From Trichosporon coremiiforme (lineage: Eukaryota; Basidiomycota; Tremellomycetes; Trichosporonales; Trichosporonaceae), in NCBI GenBank assembly GCA_039545355.1, contig BCJJ01000007.1, positions 992,001 through 1,056,000 on the forward strand: 64,000 nucleotides of DNA. Reading direction: 5' to 3'. The notes beneath the pieces were generated by a model. It saw only the letters and a list, made by a program, of their open reading frames with translations, ran no database searches and had not been told where the DNA came from. A program made the position numbers and the translations under genes. Positions 44,989 through 56,415 of the stretch are shown here, one piece after another (positions within the stretch are counted from its first letter, which is position 1; every line of letters starts with the position of its first letter).

Positions 44989-45196
44989 TCACTGCGACTC
45001 CGAAGCCGCCTCGCAGAGGTGGCGTAGGAGCCTTTTTGATGAGCTGGCCACCACAGGCTTTTTGTTACGACCCTTTGCCAAGCGGACCACGGAAGGGAGG
45101 CGCATTGGCGAAAACGCTACCACTGAAAGTTGCTCGCACCCACGCGGAGTGTGGCGCCTGCGCCCCCCGCTTCGGCGTTCTCGTCCACAGCGACCA

Positions 45197-45277
45197 GGGA
45201 TGATAGCTCAGTTGGGAGAGCGCGAGAGTGAAGCTAATCAGTTCTTGAGGTCGGGCGTTCGATCCGCCCTCGTCCCA
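45197..45277 (+). tRNA. tRNA-Phe (GAA), 8-nt intron (variant)
   Basis: Same mature sequence, intron CTAATCAG (one base different from the CTAGTCAG copies). A hairpin ending in a T-run (about 45332-45345) lies downstream. The 5' flank (TTCTCGTCCACAGCGACC) matches that of the minus-strand copy at 24091-24171. Confidence 0.95.
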
Positions 45278-45523
45278 CTCGCTGTTGGCCTTCGCTCCTC
45301 CGAATGGAGGAGCGAGGGGAGGAGCGAGGCGCCCTTTTTTGGGCGCGATCTCTCCCATAGGTCGAACAGATGGGTGGCTGACGACATGATCGCCACAAAC
45401 CTCCGCTGCAACCTCTCTTGTTGGCCATTGTGTCTACATGGTGTGTCGGTCCGAGAGCGCCAGTACTTCCACAAAGCCACACAAAGCCAAGGAACAAAAC
45501 CAATGCATAAACTCTAACGCCGC

Positions 45524-47334
45524 CTACTTGAAAGCGGCAATGGTGCCGAGCACGCCCGCAACGGCACTGACCCCAATAGCGAGTCCGTGGTACCACCTCC
45601 ACCCGAAGACCTTGGCGCCAGCCCAAACGGGAATGATGATCAGCGTGAGACTGGCAAACCCGCTGCCAAGCAGGCCCATGACGCGCTCAAAGCTGGGCAT
45701 GGCCAGCGCTCCGGCAACAAAGAGGAAGGCGAGAACAAGCCGCGTCGCGTGTCGGCACAGCGCCTTGATGCGTTCCCGCCTGGCGTGGGCCGCGGCGTTG
45801 CGGGGCTGGAACAAGGATGCGGTCGGGTCATATCCTACGCGAGAGAAGGAGGAGGACGCGTCGACGTAGGCACTGAAGCCGGACTCGTTCACGGCTTCAG
45901 CGTCGCGGAGGGCGCGCTGGTACGCCGCCGACTGCGCGTCCTGCTCGTCCTGCAGCAGATTGCCCACCGCAGTGTTCTCGGTGTTGTCGATCTCGGACTC
46001 GGACACGGGCGAGGGCGGGCGCGTGACGTATCGTGGCGTCGGGGCGCCGAGGGGGACGAGTTCGGTCTTGTGCAGCCCCCAGCGCGTGAAGATCATGTCG
46101 GCCAGCGGCCTGATGCCCAATGCAATCTTGGTCAGCGGGTTGAGCGCGACCATCCACACTGCAAACGTGGACAGGGCCTTCGTGACGCCAGGCGTGCGCG
46201 CGAGGTCCTTTGAGATCTCGTCAGAGACGTCCCGCCCGTACATCAGGTAGCCGAACACGGCCACCAGCACGTAGACGGCCATGGCGACCGCGTACGAGAA
46301 GTCGCACACCAGGTCGGCCTGGTGCGGGTCCGCCATGTCGTGGATCAGGTTGGGGATGAGTCCGTGTCCGCCGAAGCCGGAGATGAGGAGGCCAAACACA
46401 GAGCACAGTTTCCAGAACCCGTGTGCGGGCCAGAGATCCGTCGGTGCCGGGTCGCGAATGCTTCCAGGCGCCTTGGGGTTCACGAGACCCGTGAAGATGA
46501 GAATCGCGACAAGGAGCCAGGTGCTCAGAATACCCAACCCGCTCGAGAAGGACAGGTAGCGCAGCGGCAGGAACGTCGTCGGCACGATGAACAGAAGACC
46601 GAGGAGTTTCCACTGGTCAGACGTGTATTGCGGCAACACCAGGGCCAGCGAGTCGGAGAACAGCACGATGAGCGCGATCACCCACGCGCACACCTCGATC
46701 ACGAAGAGGAAGGTCACGATTGCCTCGCCTCTGGTTCCGAGGGCATAGCCGATCACATCGGTGAAGTTGCGCAGACGGCGGTCCTTCTCGATGATCCGGA
46801 GGAGGATCTTGAGCCTGGGTGTGAGCGAACGAGCGAAGCGAGTGAGCGGCAACGGGCACGGCGAGAGGAGCGAGCACGAGTGCGTCGCTAGCTGAGCGAG
46901 GCAAGCTATTGGGAGCAACAGGCAGTGACAGGGAGCAGCAGTGAGCTGCTAACGGCTAAACTCGAGCGCAACAGCGTCTCAACTTTCCTAGCCCTCACCC
47001 CTCTCCACGCAGATTAGCCGTCCCACGCCCAAAGTCGTACTCACGTCCAAAGCGTAACCCCGCAGACGATAACGAGCGCAAGCGGTCCGCAGACCCATCC
47101 CGCGTGCGCGATCGCGATCGGCGTAGCGAGCAGGCCAGTACCGATCAAATCACCCAGCGTGTTCAGCAGCGTGGCCCAAAATCCAGACTTGCCCGGCTTC
47201 CAGACCTCGACTTCGCGGTCGCCGTTTGTGTACGTCCGTTGCGGGGCTGTGTGCGTGTCCCCCACTCCGTTGCCGCTGGAGCCGTTGGCGGAGACGGGCG
47301 TGGGGGAGATTAGGGGGGAGCGCTCGGAGGCCAT
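45524..47334 (-). CDS. Amino-acid transporter, AVT/AAAP family (526 aa)
   Basis: Proton-coupled or antiport amino-acid carrier, most like fungal vacuolar AVT proteins. Exon 1 is 47334-47045 and exon 2 46814-45524. The polar N-terminus holds ERSPLISPTP, a dileucine-type element common in vacuolar membrane proteins. TM1 carries LLNTLGDLIGTGLLATPIAI, the family signature. About ten further membrane segments follow (FGLLISGFGGHGLIPNLIHD, YAVAMAVYVLVAVFGYLMYG). A long loop of about 110 residues (PPSPVSESEIDNTENTAVGN) separates the last helices. Just upstream is an assembly gap of 46 N in the presumed promoter. Confidence 0.9.
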
Positions 47335-48169
47335 TGTGCTGAGGGGGCCTGCGGCGAGGTAGGTCGGGGGGNNNNNNNNNNNNNNNNNNNNNNNNNNNNN
47401 NNNNNNNNNNNNNNNNNGGTGTTGTGAGTTGTTGGAGCGGTGCCCACTTGGCTCTCACAGTCGTGGATGATTTCTGTCGTCGCTGCCCGTGTGTCGATCA
47501 GGTCGTAGCGATGTGCGTGCGTGTGTCCAAGATAGTGTACAAGTCTCGCACACAGAGACAGACAGTGACGATGTGATTCCAACCCAGAGTCCTGACTCAA
47601 CTCGCACCAGGTATACCGCGTACAGCCCTCACCCACTCGCTCTCGACTCGGCGATTCAGGAGACGGCCGTACGGCACAGGGGCCGAGGAACGTAAAAAAG
47701 TTCAGACGACACACCCCTCACCCACTCATTCACGTGTGGGGGCCCAGACTTGCTCGATTCGGGCCTGCCCGATCAAGTCACCGCGAAGCAACCAACTGGC
47801 TGACCAGCTCTCCAGTACGCCGCACACGATCATGACCACAACCGCGACCATGACCTCGACCAACACAAAGAATGGACCAAGGCTAGACCAGATGCTTAGG
47901 AAAACTAACTACAGAAACGAACTGCCTATCTTCTACTCTCTGCTTTGCGTCCCTTCTCCTCTCCGTCTCTCAGGCTCACGCGGGCTCATGCCTGCGCGCT
48001 CGCACACTTGGGTATCGACGGAGCACTCGCGCATATTCGCGCTGAAACTCCCGCGTTGATCGTCCAGCTTCCTCTCTACGTCTCAGCGACGCCGACGCAA
48101 CGCCGCGCGGACCAAACAGGCCAACGCGAGCTGCACGGGATCGCTGCGCTCGCCCGTCGCCGCTCACGC
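47335..48169. other. Intergenic with assembly gap
   Basis: Promoter side of the transporter gene, an assembly gap (47372-47417), then the 3' flank of the hexokinase gene. No coding sequence recognised. Confidence 0.5.
47372..47417. other. Assembly gap (46 N)
   Basis: A block of N directly after a G-rich stretch, in the region upstream of the transporter start. True length unknown. Confidence 0.99.
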
Positions 48170-50728
48170 TCACTTGGACATCCGCCTGTGCTTGTGCGTC
48201 TCGGCCGCCTGCTTCGCCGTCAGCGCCGCGAGCGCGGCACCGACGCCCGAGCCATCCTTGGCGAGACCGATCGTGACGTTCTTCGTGCACTCCTCGCCAA
48301 TGATGAGGCGGAGCGCCTGGCGCACCTTCTCCTCGAAGCCTGGGAGGAACTGGGCAACGCTGTTTGTCAGCTTGAATTCCGAAGAGCGGCAGCAGCTTGG
48401 GGTGGAAAGAGGCAAACTTACGATCCATCGACGCCCACGTCGATCGTCTTGCTGTCCTCCTTCCTCCTGTTCTTCTCGGTGTGCAGGATGACGGTCGCGA
48501 CGGCACAGGCGGAGAGGTACGATGCACGAAGCGCGACCATGTTGCACGCCCAGAGCACGATCTCGGCGTCGTGGTCCGTGATGTGCTTCTCCTTGACCTT
48601 GAGAATGTTCACGATGGTCTTCTTGACCTCGGCCAGGTCCTTGGCGCCCTCGACGTAGGAGACAAACGACGTGTCAAAGCCGTAGTGCGTGTTCAGGACC
48701 TCGGTCGAGTAGCCCTCGAACAGCTCGCCGCGGTCGATCAGGTACAGCAGGATGTTTCGCGTGATCTCGCCAAGGTACATTCCGGAGACCATCTTCTCGA
48801 ACGTCTGCTTTCGCCTGGGTCGTCAGCTATGCGAACCGGCAATAAAGCTGGGAGATACTCACGGGTTGATCGACTCGCGATCCAGCTTGTTGTCAAAGAT
48901 GGACACGGGCAAGCATCGGCGCTGTATGTTAGCTTAAGCGATCGAATGCACGTCAGCTTGCAGGTAGCCTCCGGCTAACTCGCTGCCGCTCGGCTCACCC
49001 TGTTGTCAAACGCTCCCCACTCCGTGTTGATGACCATGTACTCTCCCGCGTCCGCACCTCCCTCCTCGAGCTTCTTGATCTTCTCCTCTCCGAGCTTCTT
49101 GATCGTGGAGGTCCTGTCAATGTATGCGCCGTTTGTGCCCGTGCCGAAGATGGAGCCGATGAGCGCGGGGCCGTTCTGGTACGAGCGCGAGAGCAGGGTG
49201 CCGACGGTCTGGATGTCAGCTTCAGATCACACGCGAATGCCCTCAAGCTTGAGAAAAGGGGCAGCCACTCACGTCATTCACAAGCGCACTGCAGCAGACG
49301 TGCATGTGCTTGCGGTCAAAAGCATCCTGGAGGAGGCGAACGACGTCGTTGCCGACAGCGTGCTTGGCGGCGAAACCCTTCGTCCACGTCAGGAGCTTAC
49401 CCGCGTCGAGAGCGGTCTGCTCGACGGGGAAACTGGGCGTCAGCTACGCTCGTTGGTACAGCAAAGTAAGCTGGTACATTAGAGTATTGTGCCGGCCTGC
49501 CAAGGGCCGACGGCAGCCTGCAGCAGCGTGTGTCACTACTGTGAGGGCGCCATGGTCGCTCAACGTGATCACGGGGGCGACGTGGGGTCGCACGATGGAG
49601 ATCACCGGGCAACGCGAGGTCGCACAGAACCCAGCGATGCTCTTGGCACCCGGCACCACTCCGGGGTTACTCACGAGAAAGTGAAACCCAGGTGCAGGGG
49701 CTCGTTCTCGTCCATGGGGATCTCGCTTCCAAAGTCGGTCAGGAAGGCATCGACCGAGTCGGCAATGTAGTCTGCATGTAAGCGAATGTGTGCGTGAGGG
49801 TGCGCAACACTCGAGCGGGCAACAGAGCTGGAGCTGATGATGACGAGGCTCTGAGCTCTCTGAACTGGAGCTGGCAAGAAAGGACATGAAGCGGGGCGGC
49901 CGTGCGTAGGTAGCGCGACGCTGATTACGCACACACATACGCCCAGCCACACTGGCTGCCTCGGGGCGTCACCGCGTGCCCGAGCCTCCCTTCGCTCAAT
50001 GTTCACTCAACCTGTCCATGCCAACCGCGCTCGAGCTCAGCCCCAGCGTGGTCTCCCGAGCTTATGAGCTGCTCGATGGCACGCTGGGAACGCTCGAGCA
50101 CTCACGCCGCTCGTGCTTAGTAGTGACTCACTGAACAGGACCCTCGCCTCGCCCTCCTTCAAGTCCTCCGAGACGCGGTACTTCTGCTGCTTCTGGGTGA
50201 ACTTGTGGTTACCCTCGAGCTTGACCTCGCACACGCGCAGGTTGGTTCCGCCGAGGTCGAGCGCAAGGAAGGTTCTGTCTGTCAGCGGTGTTTCGATGAG
50301 CTTACCAGCGAGTGGGCGCGGGCGAGTGAGCGAGCCAAGAGGCCTGCGCGCGATGCGCCCGGAAGTTTGATCAAATCCAGGCAGCGATCAGACGACCAGG
50401 AGGGACCTGGTCGGTGCGCCGGTGTGCCGGTGACGAGCCGGTGACTCAGCTGATCATCTCTTGGGGAGCTCGGTGTGTCCCCGAGGGAATCGCGTCCTCG
50501 CGATCTCGCGTAGTGGTCCGCTCAATGGCCCGCTGCGATGAGTACTCACCCCGTCTCATTTCCCGTCGGCACCGTGGGCACGAAGGAGGGGACCATGGCG
50601 ACGTCCTCGCCATAGTGCAGGAGACCTTGCTCGCACTCCTCGCGGAAGTACTTGACGATCTCCTTGAGTTTGTCGCCCGAGAGCTTGAAGTACGGCTCGA
50701 TTTCTTTGCAGACGTCGGGGAGGGGCAT
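48170..50728 (-). CDS. Hexokinase
   Basis: Phosphorylates glucose and related hexoses with ATP, the entry step of glycolysis, in the cytosol. About eight exons. The start at 50728 (MPLPDVCKEIEPYF) fits the family N-terminus; an upstream in-frame ATG at 50908 lies in low-conservation sequence. Landmarks in order: MVPSFVPTVPTGNETG, LALDLGGTNLRVCEV (phosphate 1), LGFTFSFPVEQTAL and WTKGF (sugar binding), ALVNDTVGTLLSRSY (catalytic Asp), GSIFGTGTNGAYID (phosphate 2), VINTEWGAFDN, FEKMVSGMYLGEITRNIL, and IDVGVDGS joined by an intron to VAQFLPGFEEKVRQAL (adenosine site), then GSGVGAALAALTAK. All key motifs are intact. Exon borders between 49800 and 50300 are less precise. Confidence 0.95.
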
Positions 50729-51731
50729 GCTGGCGTCGTCTGCTTTTTGTTTGTCCGGGGGGTGGATCGAGAGGAAGTGAGAGGTTGCAGGAAGAGTCGA
50801 GGCTGGATGGAAGTGCGCGCGGATATCGCCCGGAACGCTAGCTTGAGACCAAGTGGGAAAGAAAGGGTCGGTGGGGGTGTGGCTGCGGCACTCGGCTTGG
50901 ATGAGCACGCAGGTAGGGGACGCGTCGGAAACGGGCCGAGATAGGTGGGCCAGGTGGGGGTGTGGGTGTGCACGGGGGTGTGCGTGTTGATGATAAAGGA
51001 TAGAGGATGGGATGGGGGAAGTGGTCGGAATGAGTGAGTTCAGTCGCGCGAGGATGCGAGGATCGGGGGATAGGCTATGGGATCGATGGAATGACGCGGA
51101 GCTCTAGCTGGATGCGTGCATGCGGATGCAGGGAGGGGGGAGGGGGATGATCACCGGGACACCAGTGCTGAGCGGCTGAGGTGAGAGCCGGTACGGCACC
51201 AGATGCTGTGGGCTGTGGTCGGTCAGCGATAGGACAAGCGACGTCATGCCTGTGCAGCCTGGCTTTGAGTGTGCCGACCCTCGTACTACGCTCACCCTAT
51301 CACCCTGGCTAGCCTGGCTGACTTGCATCCTATCCCCAGTCCCAACGTACGTCCCAAACCCCGCCGGGCCTTTTTACGTCTTGCTCTTGGCTCCCCCTAT
51401 CCCAGGACGTGCGGGACTGGGGATCTCGCCCAGGGACCAGCCACGTCTGTCCAGTGTCCAACACACCAACACCCACAGGTACAGCTACTGCCGCAACGTC
51501 ACCTGACCGCAACCCTCGTTTATTGGACCTCGAGGACCTCGTCCCTGTCGAGGGCGTGCCTCATTCCCTCACTCGGCCCCCGCACCCCCCCCCCCCCCCC
51601 CCATCCGCTTACTGCACACTTCGCAGGAGCTTACAAACGTCTCTCATGAACTACCGACGTACATGCATTCTCGTATACTGTTACTACCCTTCTTCCTTCC
51701 ATCCTGATCTCATCGACGTCGACGCCTATGC
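50729..51731. other. Hexokinase promoter and 3' flank of SMC1
   Basis: Upstream region of the hexokinase gene and downstream region of SMC1, both on the minus strand. Contains a run of 18 C (51585-51602). Frames seen here are low-complexity and not supported as genes. Confidence 0.5.
51585..51602. repeat. Poly-C homopolymer, 18 nt
   Basis: Uninterrupted C run in the intergenic region beyond the SMC1 stop. Confidence 0.9.
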
Positions 51732-54700
51732 TTACTCGTACTGATTGTCAGCTCAAACCAGGAGAACAAAGCTTACCTTGGCGAGATCCAATGATAGCGT
51801 CTGCGAGCTGTTCATTACCTGCTCACGGTACACACCGACCAATCCGTCCGCGTGCTCATACCTAATCCCGTCAGCGTCCCTGAACATTCAGGCTACCTCG
51901 CCGCGCCGCCGCCGGCAATGCGGCAATGCGGCCAACGCGGCCAACGGGGGCGCGCCAACAGCCCGTCGCCGCCGGCTTCGGCTCTGCTTCGGCTTGCCCT
52001 TCGGCTTTGCTTCGGCCCGTTACCGCCTGGTACTTACAGAGTGCTCTTGAGCGAGATGATGATGAACTGGACACCCTTCTCGGATTGCTCGCGAACGAAG
52101 CGTGCCAGCTTGGACACGTTGGTCGGGTCGAGCGCGGCGTCGACCTCGTCCAGCACGAAGAACGGTGCAGGGTGGAAACTGATATCAGCTGGGTACACTG
52201 ATGGGAACTTACGAGTGGATGGAGAACAGCAGCGCCAGCGCCGCCATCGTCTTCTCTCCTCCGGACAGCTGCTCGATTTCGACGAAACGCTTGCCCGGCG
52301 GCATCGTGTTGTACTTGACACCGGCGAGGTAGGGCTCCTCCGCGTCCTCCAGAGAAAGGAAGGCCATTCCACCCTGCGGCACGACAGAATTCTTCGTCAG
52401 GTCCTTGTAGATTTGGTCGATGCACTTGGACATGTGCGTGAACGCCTTGTTGAACAGGTTACACCGCCGTTTCTTCAGGTCGAGGAACTCCTCGCGCGCA
52501 CGCTTGCTCTCCTGTCGAGCCTCGTCGGCTTCTGTCTCCGCGTCTCGCAGCTCGTTCTCGACCTCTTCCAATCGGGAGACAGCTTTCATGTTCGGCGTCA
52601 CGCGCTCAATGTCCGCCTTCATCTTGGTGATCTGCGTCTCGAGCTCCTGCCCGTGGTCGTCTGCGCTGTTCTCCTTGTCGTCCTCCTCCAGGATCGTGAA
52701 GTCCAGCTCGATGCCGTAGTCGTTGACCTTGGCTGGGCTGAGCGAATCCTCGTCGACATCCATGGCGTCGCTATCCTTCGCTGTCAGTTACAGTCAAACC
52801 CAGCGAAACTCACATCATCAATGGCGATCGGGACGTTCGATAGTGATCCCGACTCGAGCGGCAGGTCAATATCCTCGAGGCGACACTTGCGGTAGATCGC
52901 GTGGCGGTCAGAGCCGCACCGAGCGATGCCGTCGTTGTACGACGAGATCTCCTTCAGCATCTTATCAAGCCGGCGCTGCGCTTGGCGAGCGGCGTCGCGC
53001 GCCTCCTCGACCTCGGCAGACGCCTTCTCGTGCTTCGTGTTGTACTTCTCGAGCTTCTCGCGCTGCTTCTCGATCTCGGCCTGCAGTTCTTCGATCTCGT
53101 TCTCGAGCTCCTCCTTGTTCTCACGCAGGCGCTCGGCGTTCCTCAGTTCCTTAGACGAGATAGACTGGAGCTGCGCCAATCGCTCCTCCGTAGCCTTGAC
53201 CTGCGCGGACTGGAACTCGATTCTGATTTTGGTTAGTCAGATCCACGCGGAGTAACCCACTGATGAGAGATACGACGGTCCTGCTGGACGAAGGACTGGA
53301 GAACCTCGTTCTCCTCCTGCGCGACCTTGAGCTGCACATCCTCGTACTCGCGGATGTTCCTGACCCCGATGCGCTGGCAGAAGGCGCCGAAGATTTTGTC
53401 GTCTTCAGACTCGACAACCGCGGCAAGCTGTGTGCTCTGCGCCTCAGCGGCAGAGAGGGCAGACTCGCGCTTCTTCTTCTCCGGCGTCATCATCTTGATG
53501 TCCTGGTCAACGGCCGTGATCTCCTTCTTCAGGCCCTTGATGCGAAGCTGAGTAGCCTGGAAGTCGTCCTTGGCCTCCGTCGACTCCGCTCCTAGGCGTG
53601 CAAGGTCCTGAATCAGACCCTCATCGGCCTTCTCCTTCGGCTTCGATGCGTTGAGCTCGTGCAGCTTGGCGACGAGCTTGTCCTTCGTCGCCTTGAGGCC
53701 GTCAACGTCGCGGTCGCTGAACTTGCGCGTAGCGTGTCCGCGACCACCGGTGATGAGACCGCTCTTGTGGAACACAGTGCCGTCGAGGGTGACACACTTG
53801 ACCTCCTGGCGCTTCTCATAGCAGACAGTCTTCGCGACCTCAGTCGTGTCACAAATGAGCGCGCTACCGCAGACATACTGCATGGCACGCTCGACAGCCG
53901 GGTCAAACTCGAGGCAGTCGATTGCGAGACGCGCTCTTCGGTCAATAGTTCGTAACTTCTCCGGCACGGCCTTGACCTGAATCGTGTCGATCGGGATGAA
54001 GGTCGCCTGACCGAAACGCTGCTGGCGCATGTACTCGATGCAGTCGATGGCGACCTTCTCCTGGTCAACAACGACAGCGTCGATGTTACGGCCGAGGACG
54101 GTCTGGACGGCGGTATCATATTTTCCGGCAGTGGGCTTGCACAGGTCGATCACCCGGCCGTGCACACCAGGGAAGACACGGCGGAGGCTCGCCAGGGTCT
54201 CCTTCATCTTTGCCTCGCGCTCAGACTGTCGTCGGTCGACACCCGCCTGGAGCAGCTTGTTCAGCGCCTCCTGCAGGCGATCGTTGATCTCCGTCTCCTG
54301 CAGAGAGATACGCTCCCGCTCAGCCTGCGCATTGTCGATCTGAGCCTTGATCCGCTTCTTCTCGGCCTCGAGGCTCTTGACTTTGTCGCTCATCGTGCTC
54401 TCCCTCTCGGACAGCGTGTCAAGCTCATCCTTCAGCTTGCTACGCTTGCGTTCAGCCTGCGACAGACGGTCGTCGATGGAGGCGATGGCGTCGCGCAGAG
54501 CCTTCTGCTCACGACGGAGCGTCTCGAGCTGCTGGCGCTCGGTCGTAGCGGTGACGTTAGCCTCTGAGCGCCAGCAGGTTAGTTACAGCGCAGTACTACA
54601 TGAACTCACAGCTTCCGGTACTCAGCAAGGTCATCAGCAGAAAGAGCTTTGCCAGCCTTGACGTTTCGTTGCCGCTGTCGCTCCTTGGCCTCCTCCATCC

Positions 54701-55926
54701 GCTCGTTGATCTGTGCTCTTCCGGTCTCCAGAGTCTCGAGCTCCTCTGACTGACGCTTGTGATCGCGCTCCACCTGCTCGAAGATAGCCTGCGTGTTGCG
54801 ACCCTTCTTCTCCGAGTGCGCAATCTGAGTCTCCAGGGTGACGAGATCCGGCTGCTTCTCCTCGACAGCCCTCTCCGCCTTCTTGACGTTGGCCTCCTGC
54901 TTCTTGACCTTGATCATTGTCTCCGCCTGGTGCTTGCGCGCCTCCTTCAGCTCGTTCTCGCGCTCGTGCTCATAGTTAGCGACGCGTCGGGGCTTTAGCA
55001 CTCACAACTTCGCCGTTGAGGTCGTTCAGCTGCTCAGACCGCTTCTCGACCTCTTCCTTGGCCTCGTTGATCTCCTGCGTCAGGTGGTAGAGCTTCCACA
55101 TGAGGTGGCGCTGGACCATGGCATCCTGACGGTTAGCTCGACCGCATTACGCTAGCTTACCTTTGCAGCGCGAAGCTTCTCCCACTGGTCGACCTCGGCC
55201 TTCTGGTCCTTGAAGTGCTTGACTTCGGTGAGCATGCTACGCTTCTTGGCGTGGTTGGCGTTGGCGGACTCGGCAGCCTTCTCCTGCGCGAGCTTCGCAG
55301 CCTCATACTGGGGAGCCAGCTCGAGCGAGCTGATGTCAGCTAGATGTAGGAAGACCCTAGCAAGTTACTCACCCACTGATGCGGTCGATCAGCTTGGAGA
55401 GAGCCTTCGCATCCTGACTGGCAACACCCTCAACGTCTCCCTGGAAGACGAGGAAGTTCTTGGCCTTGACGAGAATGTTGAACTTCTCGAGCTGCGTATT
55501 ATAGATGACGTAGGTGACCGGCTTGCCCTGGAGGTAGTACGTTGAAGCACCCGACGTCGAAATCGTACGCTTAAACGTCCACTCCTTGCCAGCAGCGTCC
55601 TCGTAGATAGCAGCGACTGACGCGGTACGGCCGTCTGTGTTTCCGTTCTGCGAGAGGTTCTGGCTTTCCGGAGCGTCGGCATCGAGACCCATCAGCTCGG
55701 GAACACCCTCCGCAGCCTTCCTCCCTCGGTACACGAGATCCTTGAGTTGGGTACTTCGGAGCTGGGCAGACTTGACGCCGAGGACGAAGGAGATGGCGTC
55801 CATGAGATTGGACTTGCCGGAACCATTGGGGCCGATGATACACGTGAAAGGGGCAACGCCGAAGTCGATGTTGACGTGCCCCCTGTAGGACTTGAAGTTA
55901 TGCAGCTCGAGCCGCTGGAGCGGCAT
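51732..55926 (-). CDS. SMC1: Cohesin subunit SMC1
   Basis: ATPase of the cohesin ring that holds sister chromatids together; it pairs with SMC3 at the hinge and with the kleisin at the head. The N-terminal head starts [18 protein letters not shown] with Walker [12 protein letters not shown]. Coiled coil, then a hinge around [20 protein letters not shown] and [14 protein letters not shown], then the second coiled coil. The C-terminal head has the ABC signature [20 protein letters not shown] and Walker [16 protein letters not shown], and ends LSLDLAK|YE after a final 36-nt intron. Several introns (for example near 52200, 52800, 53240, 54590, 55005, 55150, 55360) split the gene. Total is roughly 1,200 residues. 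Residue patterns ([10 protein letters not shown]) favour SMC1 over SMC3 or condensin. Confidence 0.95.
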
Positions 55927-56415
55927 CTTGGAGCAGCGTCTGGGTGTGGATGGGGATTAGATAACGAGAAAGCAGTCGGTTTGTTGTTGAGACGCGCTCC
56001 CACCCATGTCGCCAGTGGTTGACGCGACTTGGGTGGTGCGCATGGGAGTCACGTGAGTCTCGCGAGGCTGTCGATGAGCTGCAGCGATGAGCGGCTCTGT
56101 GTGTCCGGTACCCGGACCGGTTCCGAGCGGGGCGGGCAACAACGAGCAGGCGAGGATGTAGGATGACCGACCGACCAAGCGGTCACTCACGCGCTGTCAT
56201 TTCCGACGATCCCTCGGCGTTGTCCGTGTCAGAGCACTATCGAGAACACGGGCGCGGAACCCTTTGACATTGTCAACTCACACTTTCGACAACTCAGTGT
56301 GATCAGCGGCTTTGAAGCTGTCGCTTCTTCCGCATACCTCAATCTCAACAATACCCCAACAGTTATGCCTTCCTCCTAGTCCCACTGTCAACCTCGGAAA
56401 CCAACAGCATCCACC
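55927..56415. promoter_or_regulatory. Divergent promoter between SMC1 and a Zn2Cys6 gene
   Basis: About 490 bp between two starts on opposite strands, so it must serve both genes. No TATA box stands out. Confidence 0.5.

Noticed and set aside
46322..46891. Plus-strand Glu/Arg-rich frame opposite the transporter
   Set aside because: Shadow of transmembrane codons in the amino-acid transporter.
47310..47714. Minus-strand frame running through the N gap
   Set aside because: Open only because N is read as unknown residue; no evidence of coding on either side.
50729..50908. Upstream in-frame ATG (50908) as hexokinase start
   Set aside because: The added 60 residues do not resemble hexokinase; the start at 50728 gives the expected N-terminus.
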